Below are positions 11,769-50,215 of a DNA stretch of 64,000 nt, in pieces. The DNA comes from Reticulitermes speratus. Taxonomy: Eukaryota > Arthropoda > Insecta > Blattodea > Rhinotermitidae. The notes under the pieces are model-generated. The model had not been told where the DNA came from, did no database searches, and saw only the letters and a program-made list of their open reading frames with translations. Where the stretch lies: positions 10,291,001 through 10,355,000 of the forward strand of contig JAJKFL010000002.1 of NCBI GenBank assembly GCA_021186555.1, given 5' to 3'. Every line of letters begins with the position of its first letter. Positions within the stretch are counted from its first letter, which is position 1. Position numbers and translations under genes: made by a program.

Positions 11769-13292
11769 AGTATGTTGTATAATTTAGCTATAAAGTGATG
11801 GTGAAGAGCTTTAGCTTTATCCCACTGAGATGGCTGACCATCCTTTGCTGATAATGGCTGCAGAATGTTTTCCTAGCAGGTGGATTGCAGTAGGAGTATG
11901 TGGTTGTACTGGAAGACAGAAAAACCATTGCTTTCTGAACAAACATGCTGTAAGCACTGGCAACAGTTATAGCAGTTACTTGTACATCAAGAAGGTGTGT
12001 TGAAAATGTGGGAGTGTATGTGGACATTTGAATTCAGTGACATGAATCTTACTCAGTACTCTGATGTTGGCAATTTGTTACGAAAATGTTAACTGATTTG
12101 CAAGCATTGGATTGGCATTGATTCATAATTCACCCTGTGCAATGTAAGAAATGTGTGTTTTAACCAGTGAAACCATTTGGAAAGGAAAGTGCCCAAATGG
12201 CTTCCATTATAAAGAAACTGATAATTCCAACATAGTGCGTCTTCATTTACTCATAAACTTTGCTGACCTGAAGTCATTACAACCTAATATATGAATATTT
12301 CACCCATAATTCATGTTGTCATGGTACTAATATGAGTATTACGTAAGGTCTGTATTTTATTATGAGTCTGGGTTCCATGTGGTGTTGATGAACGCTTGAC
12401 ATAGTAGTGGAGCAGAAGCATCTGATTATTCACTGCAGTTTCCCCCTACAATATGACTCGCCTTTGTTGGAAGCAGTCGTGACCACCGACCTGATTCTCT
12501 GCAGGCCTAATGTCTTGAGAAAAAATATTTGTTCTAGTCCACACTAGTGCCTTCATTTCTTCCTCATCTCAAATGTAACATTTTACAAACATTTATTCAG
12601 TGACACTTCCACATATTATCTTTAATGTCCAAAGCAGTATATGTACATTGAAGTGACAGTGTAATGTAGGTATGTTATGTACAATCCTTGCCATCTTGAA
12701 CAGTTACAGTGTTATATGTTTGAGGCCATGTGAGATCGGGGTTGCCAACACAGCATCCAAAATAACGTGACCAACTGAGGAACATACAATCCACTGTTAT
12801 GTTTTCAGGTATGATATGAGGAAAAGAAATAATCCTTGGGAGTTCTAATTATAGTAACCACCTTAGGATTTGATATTTCATCATTCTACTGACAGAAAGA
12901 TAAAATAACAAAAAATAGATTCTAATCCATGGACATTAGAATGAGTTGTCAGTTTAATGACAGTGTATGTTTCAGGTTTTATTTTACAGACAGAAATGGG
13001 ACTTAATGGCACATACTCATAGCACCAAGCTTTTTCAGTTTAGGCTTCATTTTATTGATATGCTCACGAATGTTATGTTCATAGGCTATTTTCGTGATGA
13101 TTGTGAAGCAGTTTCAGGTTTCAGATCACTAATACACAAGGTAGAAGTTGCTAAAATTACAGAGTAATAAAAGTAATATAACTGAAATGCCCACATCCTA
13201 CAGTAAACTAATTTTAAAGTATCTGTTGTGAATGGCGTGATTGCCATCAAGGCTGAACTAATTTTTTATATTAGTCTCATCGTGCATATTTC

Positions 13293-13458
13293 ACTGTTTA
13301 TAAAACACCGACAAAATGCATTTCACTTTTACTTTTTATTATATATTAATAGACCCTTACATATGTTTTGGTTTTTATGCAAAAACCATCATATAATATA
13401 TATAATAATATAATAAAAAGTAAAAGTGAAGTGCATTTTGTCAGTGTTTTATAAACTG
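13293..13458. repeat. Fold-back element F2
   Basis: Inverted repeat with arms of about 75 bp: CTGTTTATAAAACACCGAC on the left, GTCAGTGTTTTATAAACTGA on the right. It shares AAAATGCATTTCACTTTTAC and the GACCCTTACATATGTTTTGG core with the better-preserved F10 at 51268. The central hammerhead-like part is mostly lost. Confidence 0.75.
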
Positions 13459-13569
13459 AAATTCTGAACTAAGTTTGGAGATAATGTATTCAATTTTTTT
13501 CTCCCTCCAGTTTCTGTTACTATCAATCTGCACAACCAGGAATTTAACTATGTGTTTATTACATTACTA

Positions 13570-13760
13570 TAATTAATTAAAAAGTAAAGGTGTCCCTCTA
13601 CATGCCATAAAGGCATATAGAGGGAGTGGAGCTGTATATCCACTCATTCTTAATCTTGGCACCAGATGTAGGTGAGTCGTCGGCCTGGTGCCTTGACTGC
13701 TTTACCCATTAAATGGGAGGCTGGGTGGGCCCCAGAGCCAGTCTGTTTTGGAGAGTATAA
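13570..13760 (-). mobile_element. tRNA-derived SINE, 3' part
   Basis: Reads ACATGCCATAAAGGCATA, GGAGTGGAGCT, GGCACCAGATG and GAGGCTGGGTGGGCCCCAG in the order seen in the full SINE at 50216. The tRNA-like head is missing. Confidence 0.75.
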
Positions 13761-14264
13761 AATTAACCTGCTGAGCACTGCATGGCCTCCAGACATAACA
13801 TTTATACCAAATTTCTTTAAAATCAGTCAGCTGTTTCAAAAGTTGAAATGGGTAAGGAAGGCACCCTGGTGATCTCATAAACCTTTCTTTTTTCTTTTAT
13901 GAAGGCAGGCTAAAAATATTAATGCACATGATTAATTTTGTATGAACTAGTAACTTAATAAAGTACTGGTCAACTCTTAAGCATTGGAAAATCTAACTTC
14001 ACTTCAGAGGTATGATCATCCTACATTAATTAATGACTATCCAGTGAGATATAGGCAAATTTGAAACTAATTTTAAAATATTCCACTTTGTTGTTGCTTT
14101 TGTACAGTTTTCTGAGCAATTCATTTCCATTTATTCTGAAATTACTGACTACAGGCTACATGATCTCTCTTAGGCAGTTGACTGCACTGTCAATACCAGA
14201 ACAAACATAGATGACAGCTGCATTTGTGTCCATTACTGTCTTTTGAAGTACGATACCATTAATG

Positions 14265-14360
14265 AGATCTGCGCTCTTCTGGGGTATTACGCGGCGTAGT
14301 GTGGTAATTGTTTACCGACGTTTCGGGACAACGTATCGGTCCAATCTTCATGGGTCAATA
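14265..14360. repeat. R1-related repeat (hammerhead-like core)
   Basis: GAGATCTGCGCTCTTCTGGG...GACGTTTCGGGACAACG...CAATCTTCATGGGTC; a homologous copy lies at 38430-38535. The minus strand reads ATGAAGA-TT-GGAC...GTCC-C-GAAACGTC-GG, the same module layout as the fold-backs but with the first core base changed. Confidence 0.65.
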
Positions 14361-14509
14361 ATCCGTTGAATTTAGGGAATCGGCCTTTAACCCTCACAAA
14401 AACGGATTAAATGTAAAGGCACGATTGCTTACGGGGTCTCTGCCATATACGAGTCCTCAACTGTCTTCAGGCATTCAAAATTGAACTGCACGTATTAACA
14501 TATGATGTC

Positions 14510-14700
14510 GGGATATTTGAGGTTCTTACAGTTATGAGTAAATAAATTACTATCTTCTGGGGTAACAGACGTGTATTCATGTTTCACACATTGCCGTCTC
14601 CACCTTAAGGGTACGAGTACTCTTCGACATCGCTTTTCAACGTTGGTACCCACCTACCATCTGAACGAAGAACAACCACACCAACAGAATCTCAGCACAA
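14510..14700. repeat. R1-family repeat
   Basis: Starts ATATTTGAGGTTCTTACAG and includes CTTCTGGGGTAACA and CAACGTTGGTACCCACCTACC, the diagnostic R1 blocks; diverged. Confidence 0.5.
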
Positions 14701-14825
14701 CTAATCGACGTCTCAACCAGTCTCAACTAATTGCTAGTATACATCACAGATTATCTAGTAGGTATACACGGCCCTCCACCCCAAACCACAGATTACACAG
14801 TCCCCAAACGGTGCCCTCTACATGA

Positions 14826-15069
14826 GTGACCCGTGACATACATTTTCGTTTGGTTCAGTGTGTTCCATGCTGTTGAAACGTAAACGTAGGCTGCGTGGAT
14901 GTGTGCTGTGAAGTTTACGGTATATACCCGAGCGACGTACCGCTGTGTTCCAAAGATTCTTCCAATGGAAAGCAGGTCCATGCTACCGAGCACATAGCTC
15001 GCGCCATTCTAATATTGTTGTTTGGAAGTGTGGTTAGTGGTGTGGAGGTTTATATGATTTTAAAGGAAA
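14826..15069 (+). promoter_or_regulatory. Probable SPT16 promoter / 5' UTR
   Basis: This stretch has clearly more CpG than the surroundings (for example GCTCGCGCCATT at about 14998) and ends at the SPT16 start codon. I see no TATA box at a convincing distance. Transcription start not determined. Confidence 0.35.
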
Positions 15070-41954
<26,885 letters not shown>

Positions 41955-42035
41955 AGCTCCAACAACTGGTCACAAGGACTGTGGCAAAATGAATCTCCAC
42001 CATTCCATCGCTGAAAAAAAAAACGTTCTTATAGA

Positions 42036-42041
42036 AATAAA
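42036..42041 (+). terminator. Likely SPT16 poly(A) signal
   Basis: AATAAA 82 nt after the stop codon, followed by a GT-rich stretch (CAGTGTGTTGTGTTT) at about 42063. Confidence 0.65.
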
Positions 42042-42881
42042 ATCAATTTGGAGTGTAACCTTCAGTGTGTTGTGTTTACAAGCCTCTTGTATGTTTTCAA
42101 GCCATGTACCTCACGTATTGACACAATTGTACTTAAAAAAGTAAGAGACTGTGTTGTGTTACAGAATGATATTGCAAGTGTCAAGAGGCAGTAACATTTG
42201 CTAGAAGTTAATTAGAATTGTTACATGTGGAACGGAAGTGCAGAGGTGTGTGATTTTGGATGAGGCTGAGACTGAACCATTGATTTCAAGTATTCCAAGG
42301 AACTTGTATCAGAAATATATTTGATACATTATTATACCTTTATCACATGTTGTGATACATAAGTATTAAGGACTACATGAAAACTACTTTTCTTTTCAGG
42401 TACTGAAAGCATTGCTCTTCATAGGAAATACAAGGGGTGAAGTGTGGTAAAGGAATAGAAAATTGTTTAAAATTTGGTAGAATATTTCAAAAGAGTTTTA
42501 CACTTGTCATCTGTCCCACAGCCTTTCCAGAAGCTTGTGTAGGGTTTTACAGTTTCTCTGTGTGCAGTATGAGAGATAAATGTGTCTGGAATTGTTATTT
42601 TTTAAGCTGTTTGCGTAGTGTGGAAAACCATAACTGGTATTGAAACCAATCCAATCTATGTTGCTCTGCACATTGACCATCAAATTATATTTCAACAAAT
42701 CCAACTGTCAACATATTGATTTTGGGAGCACTGTCTTAAAAATATATTTATTACCTGTTTATGAATAGAGCACATGGTAATACTAAGCCATTGCAAGCAG
42801 ACTTTATTTTTAAGGGAACTTCAGTAAAATATGTATTAACCTGTTTATGAAAAGAGTAGGTGGTAACTTTCATACTTTTAT

Positions 42882-43151
42882 AAGGTAAAGGCTATCTCAT
42901 AACATGCCAGGCAGGCACAGAGGGGAGGTGGAAGTATAGCTCTACCCTACTGAACCTCGGTTGGGGGGCCAACACCATGCCCTGGCCGCTTTACCCCTGG
43001 GAAAGAGACCCGGCACCCATTGTACAGGAGGCTCAGTGGGCTTTGGGGTCAATCTGGATGGGTCCAAAAACTCTTCTTTCCACCAGGGTTTGAACCGTGG
43101 ACTGTCCAGCTTGTAGCAAATTACTATACCGACTACACTATCCCAGCCTTC
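42882..43151 (-). mobile_element. tRNA-derived SINE, near full length
   Basis: The minus strand starts GGGATAGTGTAGTCGG (box A) and has GGTTCAAACCC (box B, complement of 43086-43096), a perfect Pol III internal promoter. It then continues through the SINE body to the tail TTACCTT at 42882. Confidence 0.85.
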
Positions 43152-44271
43152 GTGCTTATTTTTTAAGTCAAAGATTATGACATCACTGAAATTTTCAATA
43201 ATCTGCCATGTAGTGTATTTCAGGCTTATTGCTAGTATTAGTCCACATGCTAGTGAAACCTGGTGCAGATTAATCAGACTTAGCAAAAATTTAGTGTTAA
43301 ATTTCATTTTAAGTGTACTTGTGATTATGAGACTCTTGTGTTAATAGTAGCTTTAGTAGCATTCCAAACTGAACCATAAACAGCCGGAAATAGTCAAAGC
43401 CACTTGATTTTATTCATTCAAGCAGTTTCTGTGGTAGGATGTAGTAAGCAGTTATGTAAGCCATTACATGACACTGTTTTGTACTTGCTGACTTGTAAGT
43501 ACAAGACACATCTTGAAATTTTTGTTGGTAGTCTACTGCAGCTGTACTTACTCTACGTATGAGTGTGACTGTTAAGTTTGTCATGGTCTTTTTCGTCTTA
43601 AGCATCACAGTATGAGAAATTCCATTATGCCCTTGACAAGGTGTCCTAAATAGTCCAAATTGTAAGCGCTACATTGGACAGCCTGTTGAAATAGGCAGCA
43701 GTCATTTTTGGTTCCATGTGGATTTTTTTAAAGCTGAGAACACTGTGGGACAATAGATCCATTCATCTGTGTAAGGACCTGTAGATTTCTGAGGCTTTTT
43801 CAACTCTGTGAATTAATATTTGCATTTGCCAAAGTTTTATCTCAAATTAGCTTTCATATTCACATTTTATAGATTGCTCAGTATGCTGAAGTTAGTGTGG
43901 CGGAAATAGCATGGGAATAGTAACATGCAGTCTTATTTTTGAGCTAATGAGGAAGTTACTGTACAGTAAAATGTGCTTATAAAGGAAATGCATGGGGCCT
44001 GAAAAGTTTTGTTTCATATATGTAATTCTAGATAAAAAGAACTGATATGTGCATATCAGTGTATGCATGGTGAGTTTACAAGTCAGAATTTTGTGCTACA
44101 TATGCGCACTACTCTGTCATTAAGTAACGCACATTTTAGTTTTATTCCTCTGCCCTACCCTCCCACCCACTGTACTTCATTAAAATATTCTGCACCTGAT
44201 TTTATTGATTCAGTGTGACTGCTGTATCGTGGTTCACAAGTAAAATTAATAAAACCATCTGAATACAATAG

Positions 44272-44293
44272 TTTTTTTTTTTTTTTTTTTTTT
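44272..44293. repeat. Poly-T tract (22 T)
   Basis: Uninterrupted T run, possibly the tail of a retroposed sequence on the minus strand; no body recognised. Confidence 0.9.
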
Positions 44294-44441
44294 CAGATTT
44301 ATGAATAAATATTTTCTATCACCTATGTACATCAATATTATTATGCCATATTCCGGGTGTATTAACAGATAAAGGTGTTAGTTTTACATGTAAAATACAG
44401 CTTATTAAAATATGTTAAAATAAGTATTTTGTCTCTTTTTA

Positions 44442-45222
44442 CGAGGGCTAGTCAAAAAAGAGTGAGAATGAATTTATTACTCACCAAATACGTTAGGCAG
44501 AGTCCAACTTGATTTGGTCTTTTTCAAAGTAGTCCCCATTGAGCTGAATGCACTTGGCCCAACGTGTCTGCCAGTCCTGGAAGACGTGCTGGCACACATT
44601 TTTTGACATCGTCTTCAGAACCGCCTCCGCCCTCTTCAGAACGGCCGTTGAGGAGTCGAAACCCTGGCCCCGCAGCTCCGATTTCAGGCGAGGAAACAGA
44701 AAAAAGTCATACGGAGCAAGGTCCGGGCTGTACGGAGGGTGCGGCACACATTCGATGCTTTTTCGGGCAGTGACAGTTTTAAAGACCCTGGCCGAACACA
44801 TCCGACGAAAACGCCCTGAGCTGCATCCATCTCGTTGGCGCCTACACCACGATAATGCACGCCCTCACGTTTCGAACGTTGTTGCCCAATATTTAGCCCA
44901 AAAAAACATCGAATGTGTGCCGCACCCTCCGTACAGCCCGAACCTTGCTCCGTATGACTTTTTTCTGTTTCCTCGCCTGAAATCGGAGCTGCGGGGCCAG
45001 GGTTTCGACTCCTCAACGGCCGTTCTGAAGAGGGCGGAGGCGGTTCTGAAGACGATGTCAAAAAATGGGTTCCAGCACGTCTTCCAGGACTGGCAGACAC
45101 ATTGGGCCAAGTGCATTCAGCTCAATGGGGACTACTTTGAAAAAGACCATATCAAGTTGGACTCTGCCTAACGTATTTGGTGAGTAATAAATTCATTCTC
45201 ACTCTTTTTTGACTAGCCCTCG
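44442..45222. mobile_element. Mariner-derived palindrome with 327-bp arms
   Basis: Arms 44442-44768 and 44896-45222 are near-perfect reverse complements of equal length, around a 127-bp spacer. TA flanks both ends (44440-44441 and 45223-45224), the mariner target-site signature. Ends read CGAGGGCTAGTCAAAAAAG. Both arms encode the C-terminus of a mariner transposase: YSPNLAPYDFFLFP (+) and YSPDLAPYDFFLFP (-). The spacer adds HHDNARPH on the + strand. From that Asp to the Asp of APYD there are exactly 34 residues, the D34D pattern of mariner. The N-terminal half is absent, so it cannot encode active enzyme. The 207-codon frame at 44548-45171 is two arms read together, not a gene. Confidence 0.92.
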
Positions 45223-45340
45223 TACATTATGTTTTTAGCACAAGCATAAGAGGAGGTGAATTAATGTATGTTCTTAATCACAATTTTTTAAATTCTCTTT
45301 CCTATACTATTCTGTAGGGTTCTGACAGTGATGGATGACA

Positions 45341-45533
45341 TCTGAATTCATTGACTGAATGGACTTTTTCATCGTATGTATTAAAATTTAACTCACTACT
45401 ATATTTCGGGGACAGGATCAGTCCCCGTGTGCAGCAAGGCTGAAGACGGGGACTGATCTCATCTTAAAAATGTAGTAGTATGTTAAATTTTAATGCATAT
45501 GTTGGAAAAAGTCCATAAAGTCATTGAATTCAG
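45341..45533. repeat. Fold-back element F6
   Basis: Arms TCTGAATTCATTGACTGAAT / TGAATTCAGA with GGACTTTTTC and TTAAAATTTAAC inside. The inner module combined from both arms is CTGAAGA-C-GGGGAC.TGATCCT.GTCCCC-GAAATATAGTA. The right arm keeps CTGAAGA (45440-45446); the left arm keeps the GAAA side. Confidence 0.85.
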
Positions 45534-45777
45534 ATCTTTTTTTATGCTTAATATCAGATTGTTCTTAGGACTTGGGATACCCACACTTTCTGTTATGGTA
45601 ATATGTGCGTAGACATATGTCTCTTTTGGATTCTGTTTTCATCTGTGAAATCTATAGGTAAGTCAAGAAGAATGTTTTGTTCCTCACATTTGCATTTGTC
45701 AGTTGATTGGTTCTGGTTCTTGTATGAGTAAATGTAAAAGTTCTCTTTTACATTGCTTATTCCGTGCATTGTGACAA

Positions 45778-46323
45778 AGTAAGAAACTTATGTAACTCCA
45801 ACAAATGCACTTTTCTGTATTTTATTTGTACTATCTCTTACATAGCTCCTACATGTTTCGGCGTTATTATCTCACCATTGGAACTCTGATCAATACACCT
45901 GGAGTGATCAACAACTCCACTCACAGTCACCCACCACATGCCGTACAATGCACACCATACAGGGACAGGATCCAAATTGGATCAAGGAAGAATAGGTGTT
46001 TGTAAACAAAGATTTAATTGAAGTGTATAACATGTATAATTTGTAACTATTTTAACAAACACACTGTATTATGGTATCACCAACATTATATTATATTTAT
46101 GTATACTATTGTAACCAAAACCTATAATATTCTGGACTGTTGACACCACAACATATGTACATTTATTGTGACCTATTTTATTGCTGTAAGTTTATAGAAA
46201 CTTTGGTGTCAGCTCCCTGAAGATGACAAGATAATAATGCCAAAACTTGTAGGAGCTATGCAAAAGACAGTATGAATAAAATGTAGAGAGTGCATTTGTT
46301 GGTGTTACGTAAGTTTCTTACTT
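45778..46323. repeat. Fold-back element F7 with hammerhead-like module
   Basis: Arms AAGTAAGAAACTTATG / GTAAGTTTCTTACTT, with box CCAACAAATGCAC. The right arm at 46211-46257 reads AGCTCC-CTGAAGA-T-GACAAGATAATAATGCC-AAAAC-TTGTA-GGAGCT. The flanking AGCTCC/GGAGCT strands pair over 6 bp. The left arm (minus) keeps GAAACATGTA-GGAGCT but has lost CTGAAGA. Confidence 0.85.
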
Positions 46324-47307
46324 AAAAAGTTTTCTATTCAAGGCATCATCTTTCCTTCCACAGTCAATATTTTCATGACTTTTTTATTTATGCCTGTTTG
46401 GATTACTTATCATGAATCCTGTCTGTTGTACTTTTTGCCATGTGCAAGTCCTTTATATGTAATGTGCAGTGATCATATGGCATATTTTTACATGCAGAAT
46501 TTTAATATCTTGTGTTTATTTTGCAGCCCAGAATATGGCAGAATTCTGCCAAAATGTGTGGGGTTACACAAATGTTTTAAGTAATAAATTTAAAGTATTA
46601 TTGTGTTGAGATGGTTTTACTAGATCTAATGTATTCTCCATTGTTTCTGGCAACAGTTCAACTTAAGTCCTTTCTGTGTGTAACAGGAGTGTTCCTTCTC
46701 AGATTAATTCCAGGAAGTAAGGTAACAAAATTATATGGGCAGTAAATAATAAAAGCCAATAAGCTGATGGTAATAACTGATGCAAAGACGGCCACAATTA
46801 AAATGCACGCAGTACTATAATAGAATGAGATACAATAAAAATTGCTGGTAGCAGAAAGAGGAGAGACACCATGGCAGTGAAGATGAGAGAGTTTGATTCA
46901 CACCAACCCACAACATAAAGAAATCAACATAGTAGTAGTAGTAGTAACAACAGCTTAATAGAGGATGCATAGGGGTATGAAATGATGTAAATAGGATTGG
47001 GTAGATTTTATAAATCTTGTATTTTAATATTAAAACAGACAGTGCCCTTGACTATCACACAGAGTCACTTCATTCCTTTCCAGGTAAAAATGCTAAGACA
47101 GATTCCTAAACTCTGTTCACCTTTGACAGGTTTACATCTGAACAAAAGGACCTTTATATTACTACGTATTGTATGCTGTCATTAACACTGATCATCATCA
47201 TGTTTATGGCACTGAATCTGAAGTCTTATTAAAGTCAATGACTGTGTTAAGAAATACAAGATTCCATGTGTAATTTCACAATATTTATTAAATTATTTAT
47301 ACAAGGG

Positions 47308-47412
47308 AAAGATAAAGTTGTCCCTACACATGCCATGAAGACTTGTAGGGGGACTGGAGGTAAAGCTCCCCTTGTTCTTAATTTCGGCACTAGACAGGTG
47401 AGTCCATTCATT
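47308..47412 (-). mobile_element. tRNA-derived SINE fragment
   Basis: GGGAAAGATAAAGTTGTCCC, ACATGCCATGAAGAC, GGACTGGAGGTAAAGCTCC and TTCGGCACTAGACAG match the 3' half of the 50216 copy. Confidence 0.65.
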
Positions 47413-47550
47413 GGTTATTTGATGATGTCAGAATATTGTACTACATAGTATTTAAAAATTCAGTGATAATTATGAAAGGGAAAGGATGTGAAAAGAAGTG
47501 GTTGTGGACTAAATATTGCCAGCTTGAAAGGTGAAAATCACGAAAACATT

Positions 47551-47800
47551 TGGTGAAAAAGGGCAAGAGATTTTTCTCTTCTCCAAAATGACCAGACCAG
47601 GTCTGGGACCCACCCAGCCTCCAAATTCAATGGGGACAGGGGTTTTTCCCCAGGGATAAAGCAGCAGGGGTGCGATATTGACCAGTCACCTCCATCTGGC
47701 ACCAAAGTTAAGAATGAATGGAGCCATACCTTTACTCACCCCTGTATACCTTCACGGTGTGGACAGAGACTTGCCTTCTTTTTACTTTACGGTTAGTGTC
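47551..47800 (+). mobile_element. tRNA-derived SINE copy (plus strand)
   Basis: GGTCTGGGACCCACCCAGCC, CCCCAGGGATAAAGCAGC, CCATCTGGCACCAAAGTTAAG and CCTTCACGGTGTGGACAG, in reverse order to the minus-strand copies. Confidence 0.7.
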
Positions 47801-48154
47801 CAGGAGGTCAACCAATATTCGAACTGGGACTCCCCCACAAAATGTAACTGTTGTGCCAAATCACTCAGAAAATTGGAAAATTTAGTGTTTTGTGTGAGTA
47901 AATTTTTCCCTGTGCTTACTCAAACATAATGTCTTGAAGATGTACAAGTAGAGGTGTAGATCCAAGCACCCAGTTTGTTAACCTTCTGAACTATATTTAA
48001 AAATTTGGCTCCTACTTCAGACTAAACACGCTATCTCCATTACACAGCCCAGTCATTAGAAACACATAAATACAATATATAACAAAAGTACATAGCTTTT
48101 TCAATTGCTGTTGCTTTAATACGTGGAATAGTCACTGTATTTTAAAGGGATACA

Positions 48155-48245
48155 ATCAGAACTAGATGGAGGTCAATGGTCAGCTTCACATCCCAGCTCC
48201 TGTGTCTGGGCAGCCATTAGATACTGTATGCTGTGTTTGAAAATT
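48155..48245 (-). mobile_element. tRNA-derived SINE fragment (short)
   Basis: AGAACTAGATGGAGGTCAATG, GGTCAGCTTCACATCCCAGC; a worn middle piece only. Confidence 0.4.
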
Positions 48246-48317
48246 TGATTAGTCCTACTTAGGGGTTTTGCATAATGATTAGTTTTATAACCTTTACTCC
48301 TCTGCAAATGTTATTAG

Positions 48318-48565
48318 GATGAAAATATCAAGGCATATATGGATGGGACATGTAGCAAAAACAAGAAAGAAGGAAACTTCATACAGCATTTAGTTAGAAA
48401 ACCGAAAGGAAAGAGAAAAATTGGAAGGCCCAGACATGGATGGGATTGGGGTATCCCTTCTGCACTAGTACTTGGGAGTAAAACAAAGTGTGGTTTATAT
48501 AATGGAAAAGGTTGAATAAGAATCAACTGGCTCAGAATAAACTAATGGTGGGCTCTTGTCATTCA
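48318..48565 (+). mobile_element. LINE fragment (C-terminal segment)
   Basis: The + strand reads KISRHIWMGHVAKT, then KRKIGRPRHGWDW with a frame change, and ends near CAGAATAAACTAATGGTGGGCTC. This is the MRWAGHVARM / GRPRRRW segment typical of the LINE group at 320. Confidence 0.65.
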
Positions 48566-48589
48566 GGTTGAGAATATGTGCAGCTAAAC

Positions 48590-49400
48590 CTCCAATCCGA
48601 CATATTCCCGTGGGGCACACACAACACAAGCAACCCCAACATGACTACCCACTACAGTGCCATGCTCACACGCAAACACAACGTTCAACAGATGGCAGGA
48701 ATGGAATTATTCGCGTGCTTATCACAAGATGTCAGAAATATACGATAGACAGTGCATGCAATGTGGGGTCGTCTTGCGCCGTTCGTAATAAATAACGTGT
48801 AGTGCCTAATTTTATAAATAAGTTATTAGTTTGTCGCGGAACCTGTAAAATTTCTCACTTCTTACTCTTTGTTGCTATTTCTTTGCCCGAAAATGGCTTT
48901 ATTTTTTAATTTCACAAGAGCTCTGTACTGTACTGCAGATGTTGGTAACATACAGAGCAGTTACTTTAATACAGCAGTAGTAAATGAGATGAGTGTTGCA
49001 TTTTGTGATGATTTCGAAATACTTGGAGCGGTTCGCCTTGTGTCATAGAAACAGAACAAATTTATTTATAGGCTGCAATGGATCTAATACAGTCATAAGT
49101 GTACGTGTTGTTGATGGACGAATGATCGAAATTGCTGGTATTTAATGAAAAGGTAAAGGCAAAGTTCTCAGTTTTAGGTTTATAAAGGTTTATCTGTGAT
49201 TGTATTTTTTCAAACTCTGAACACCTAAAACAAACTGACAATATTCATGTTCTAGAAGTGCATTGGGAAGTAACAGGGAAATAATTAACGCGAAACTGTT
49301 TCGCTGTTGTCAAATTATGATCGGATAAAGGTATCAGTTATTCTGTAATGTTGGAAGAAGAAAAGACGTTTAGTGTGTATGCCTTGAGACAAGACGCATT
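48590..49400 (+). promoter_or_regulatory. Candidate hyccin promoter / 5' exon region
   Basis: A patch with more CpG than the flanks (for example CGTCTTGCGCCGTTCG near 48769 and TTGTCGCGGAACC near 48834), comparable to the stretch before SPT16. The first hyccin coding exon has a splice acceptor just before its ATG, so a 5' UTR exon must lie upstream and this is the best candidate. No transcript evidence. Confidence 0.25.
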
Positions 49401-49508
49401 GATTGCTTTCCGTCGACGTAATGGCTTTCATGTAATTATTATTTTTTCTTTGCTGGATTTATGGGTTTTGTCATACAGGAATCACAATGTGTTTATTTTT
49501 ACGGATAT

Positions 49509-49677
49509 ATTTCTCAAAATCAGTCACAACGTATAAGATAGGATAAAACAGGCAACATGTTTCGGCTGATTAAGCTATCATCAGGCTTTTATCAAGAACA
49601 TTAAAAAGCTACTTGATAAGGGCCTGATAATGGCTTAATCAGCCAAAACATGTTGCCTGTGACTGATTTGGGGAAAT
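49509..49677. repeat. Fold-back element F8 with hammerhead-like module
   Basis: Arms ATTTCTCAAAATCAGTCAC / GTGACTGATTTGGGGAAAT. The combined module is CTGATGA-T-GGC.TTAATCA.GCC-GAAACATGTT-GCCTG. The right arm (49621-49660) reads CTGATAATGGC...GCCAAAACATGTT; the left arm (minus) reads CTGATGATAGC...GCCGAAACATGTT. Confidence 0.85.
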
Positions 49678-50215
49678 AACTGAAAATGCAACAGGGATGT
49701 GTCATCTCAAAAAATGTTTATTTTTATTTATGTGAAAAATGCTGACAACCTTGAAATGTTTGGTAGTGAGCAGGATGAACAACGACCTGTTCAGAATTCT
49801 GCTTAATCATGAGTAATGATTTTAAGGTAGATAATTAAAGTCTCATAAGCAAGTACCTGTGATACATGTGACACCTACATACCTATGTTTTAGTGTCATA
49901 GGATCACGTTGGCAATACATTTGTTACTGTCAGGCACCATTCCACTTCATAGCTTTAAAGGCATGAATAAGTTTTAAACATATTTTGCATCTGTCATGTG
50001 TTAGAGTTTCTCATCAAAAACAGTTTGTAAGCATTTTGCTTTTTAAAAATACAGGATACAAATTTTGCTACCTGTGCTGTAGTTAACCTCATGTTTCATT
50101 GAATTTGGAACCTTATTTTTCTTTACGAGAAACAAACATCAAGGTATATACTTTTACATTCATGCATCCTAGCAAGTGGGGTATGGAACAAATGAAGGTA
50201 AAGTACATCACAATA

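Larger units (their letters stand above)
11058..15069. other. LIG1-SPT16 intergenic region (4.0 kb)
   Basis: Contains the LIG1 3' UTR, a LINE 3' end, a SINE fragment, fold-back F2, R1-like repeats and, just before SPT16, a CpG-richer stretch that is probably its promoter. I find no further gene between 11.8 and 13.2 kb. Confidence 0.6.

Noticed and set aside
14571-14825. 84-codon plus-strand frame before SPT16
   Set aside because: Starts inside an R1-like repeat, no domain, and no splice link to SPT16 exon 1.
44548-45171. Longest open frame of the window (207 codons) as a gene
   Set aside because: It reads through the antisense left arm, spacer and right arm of the mariner palindrome; only the last third is transposase.
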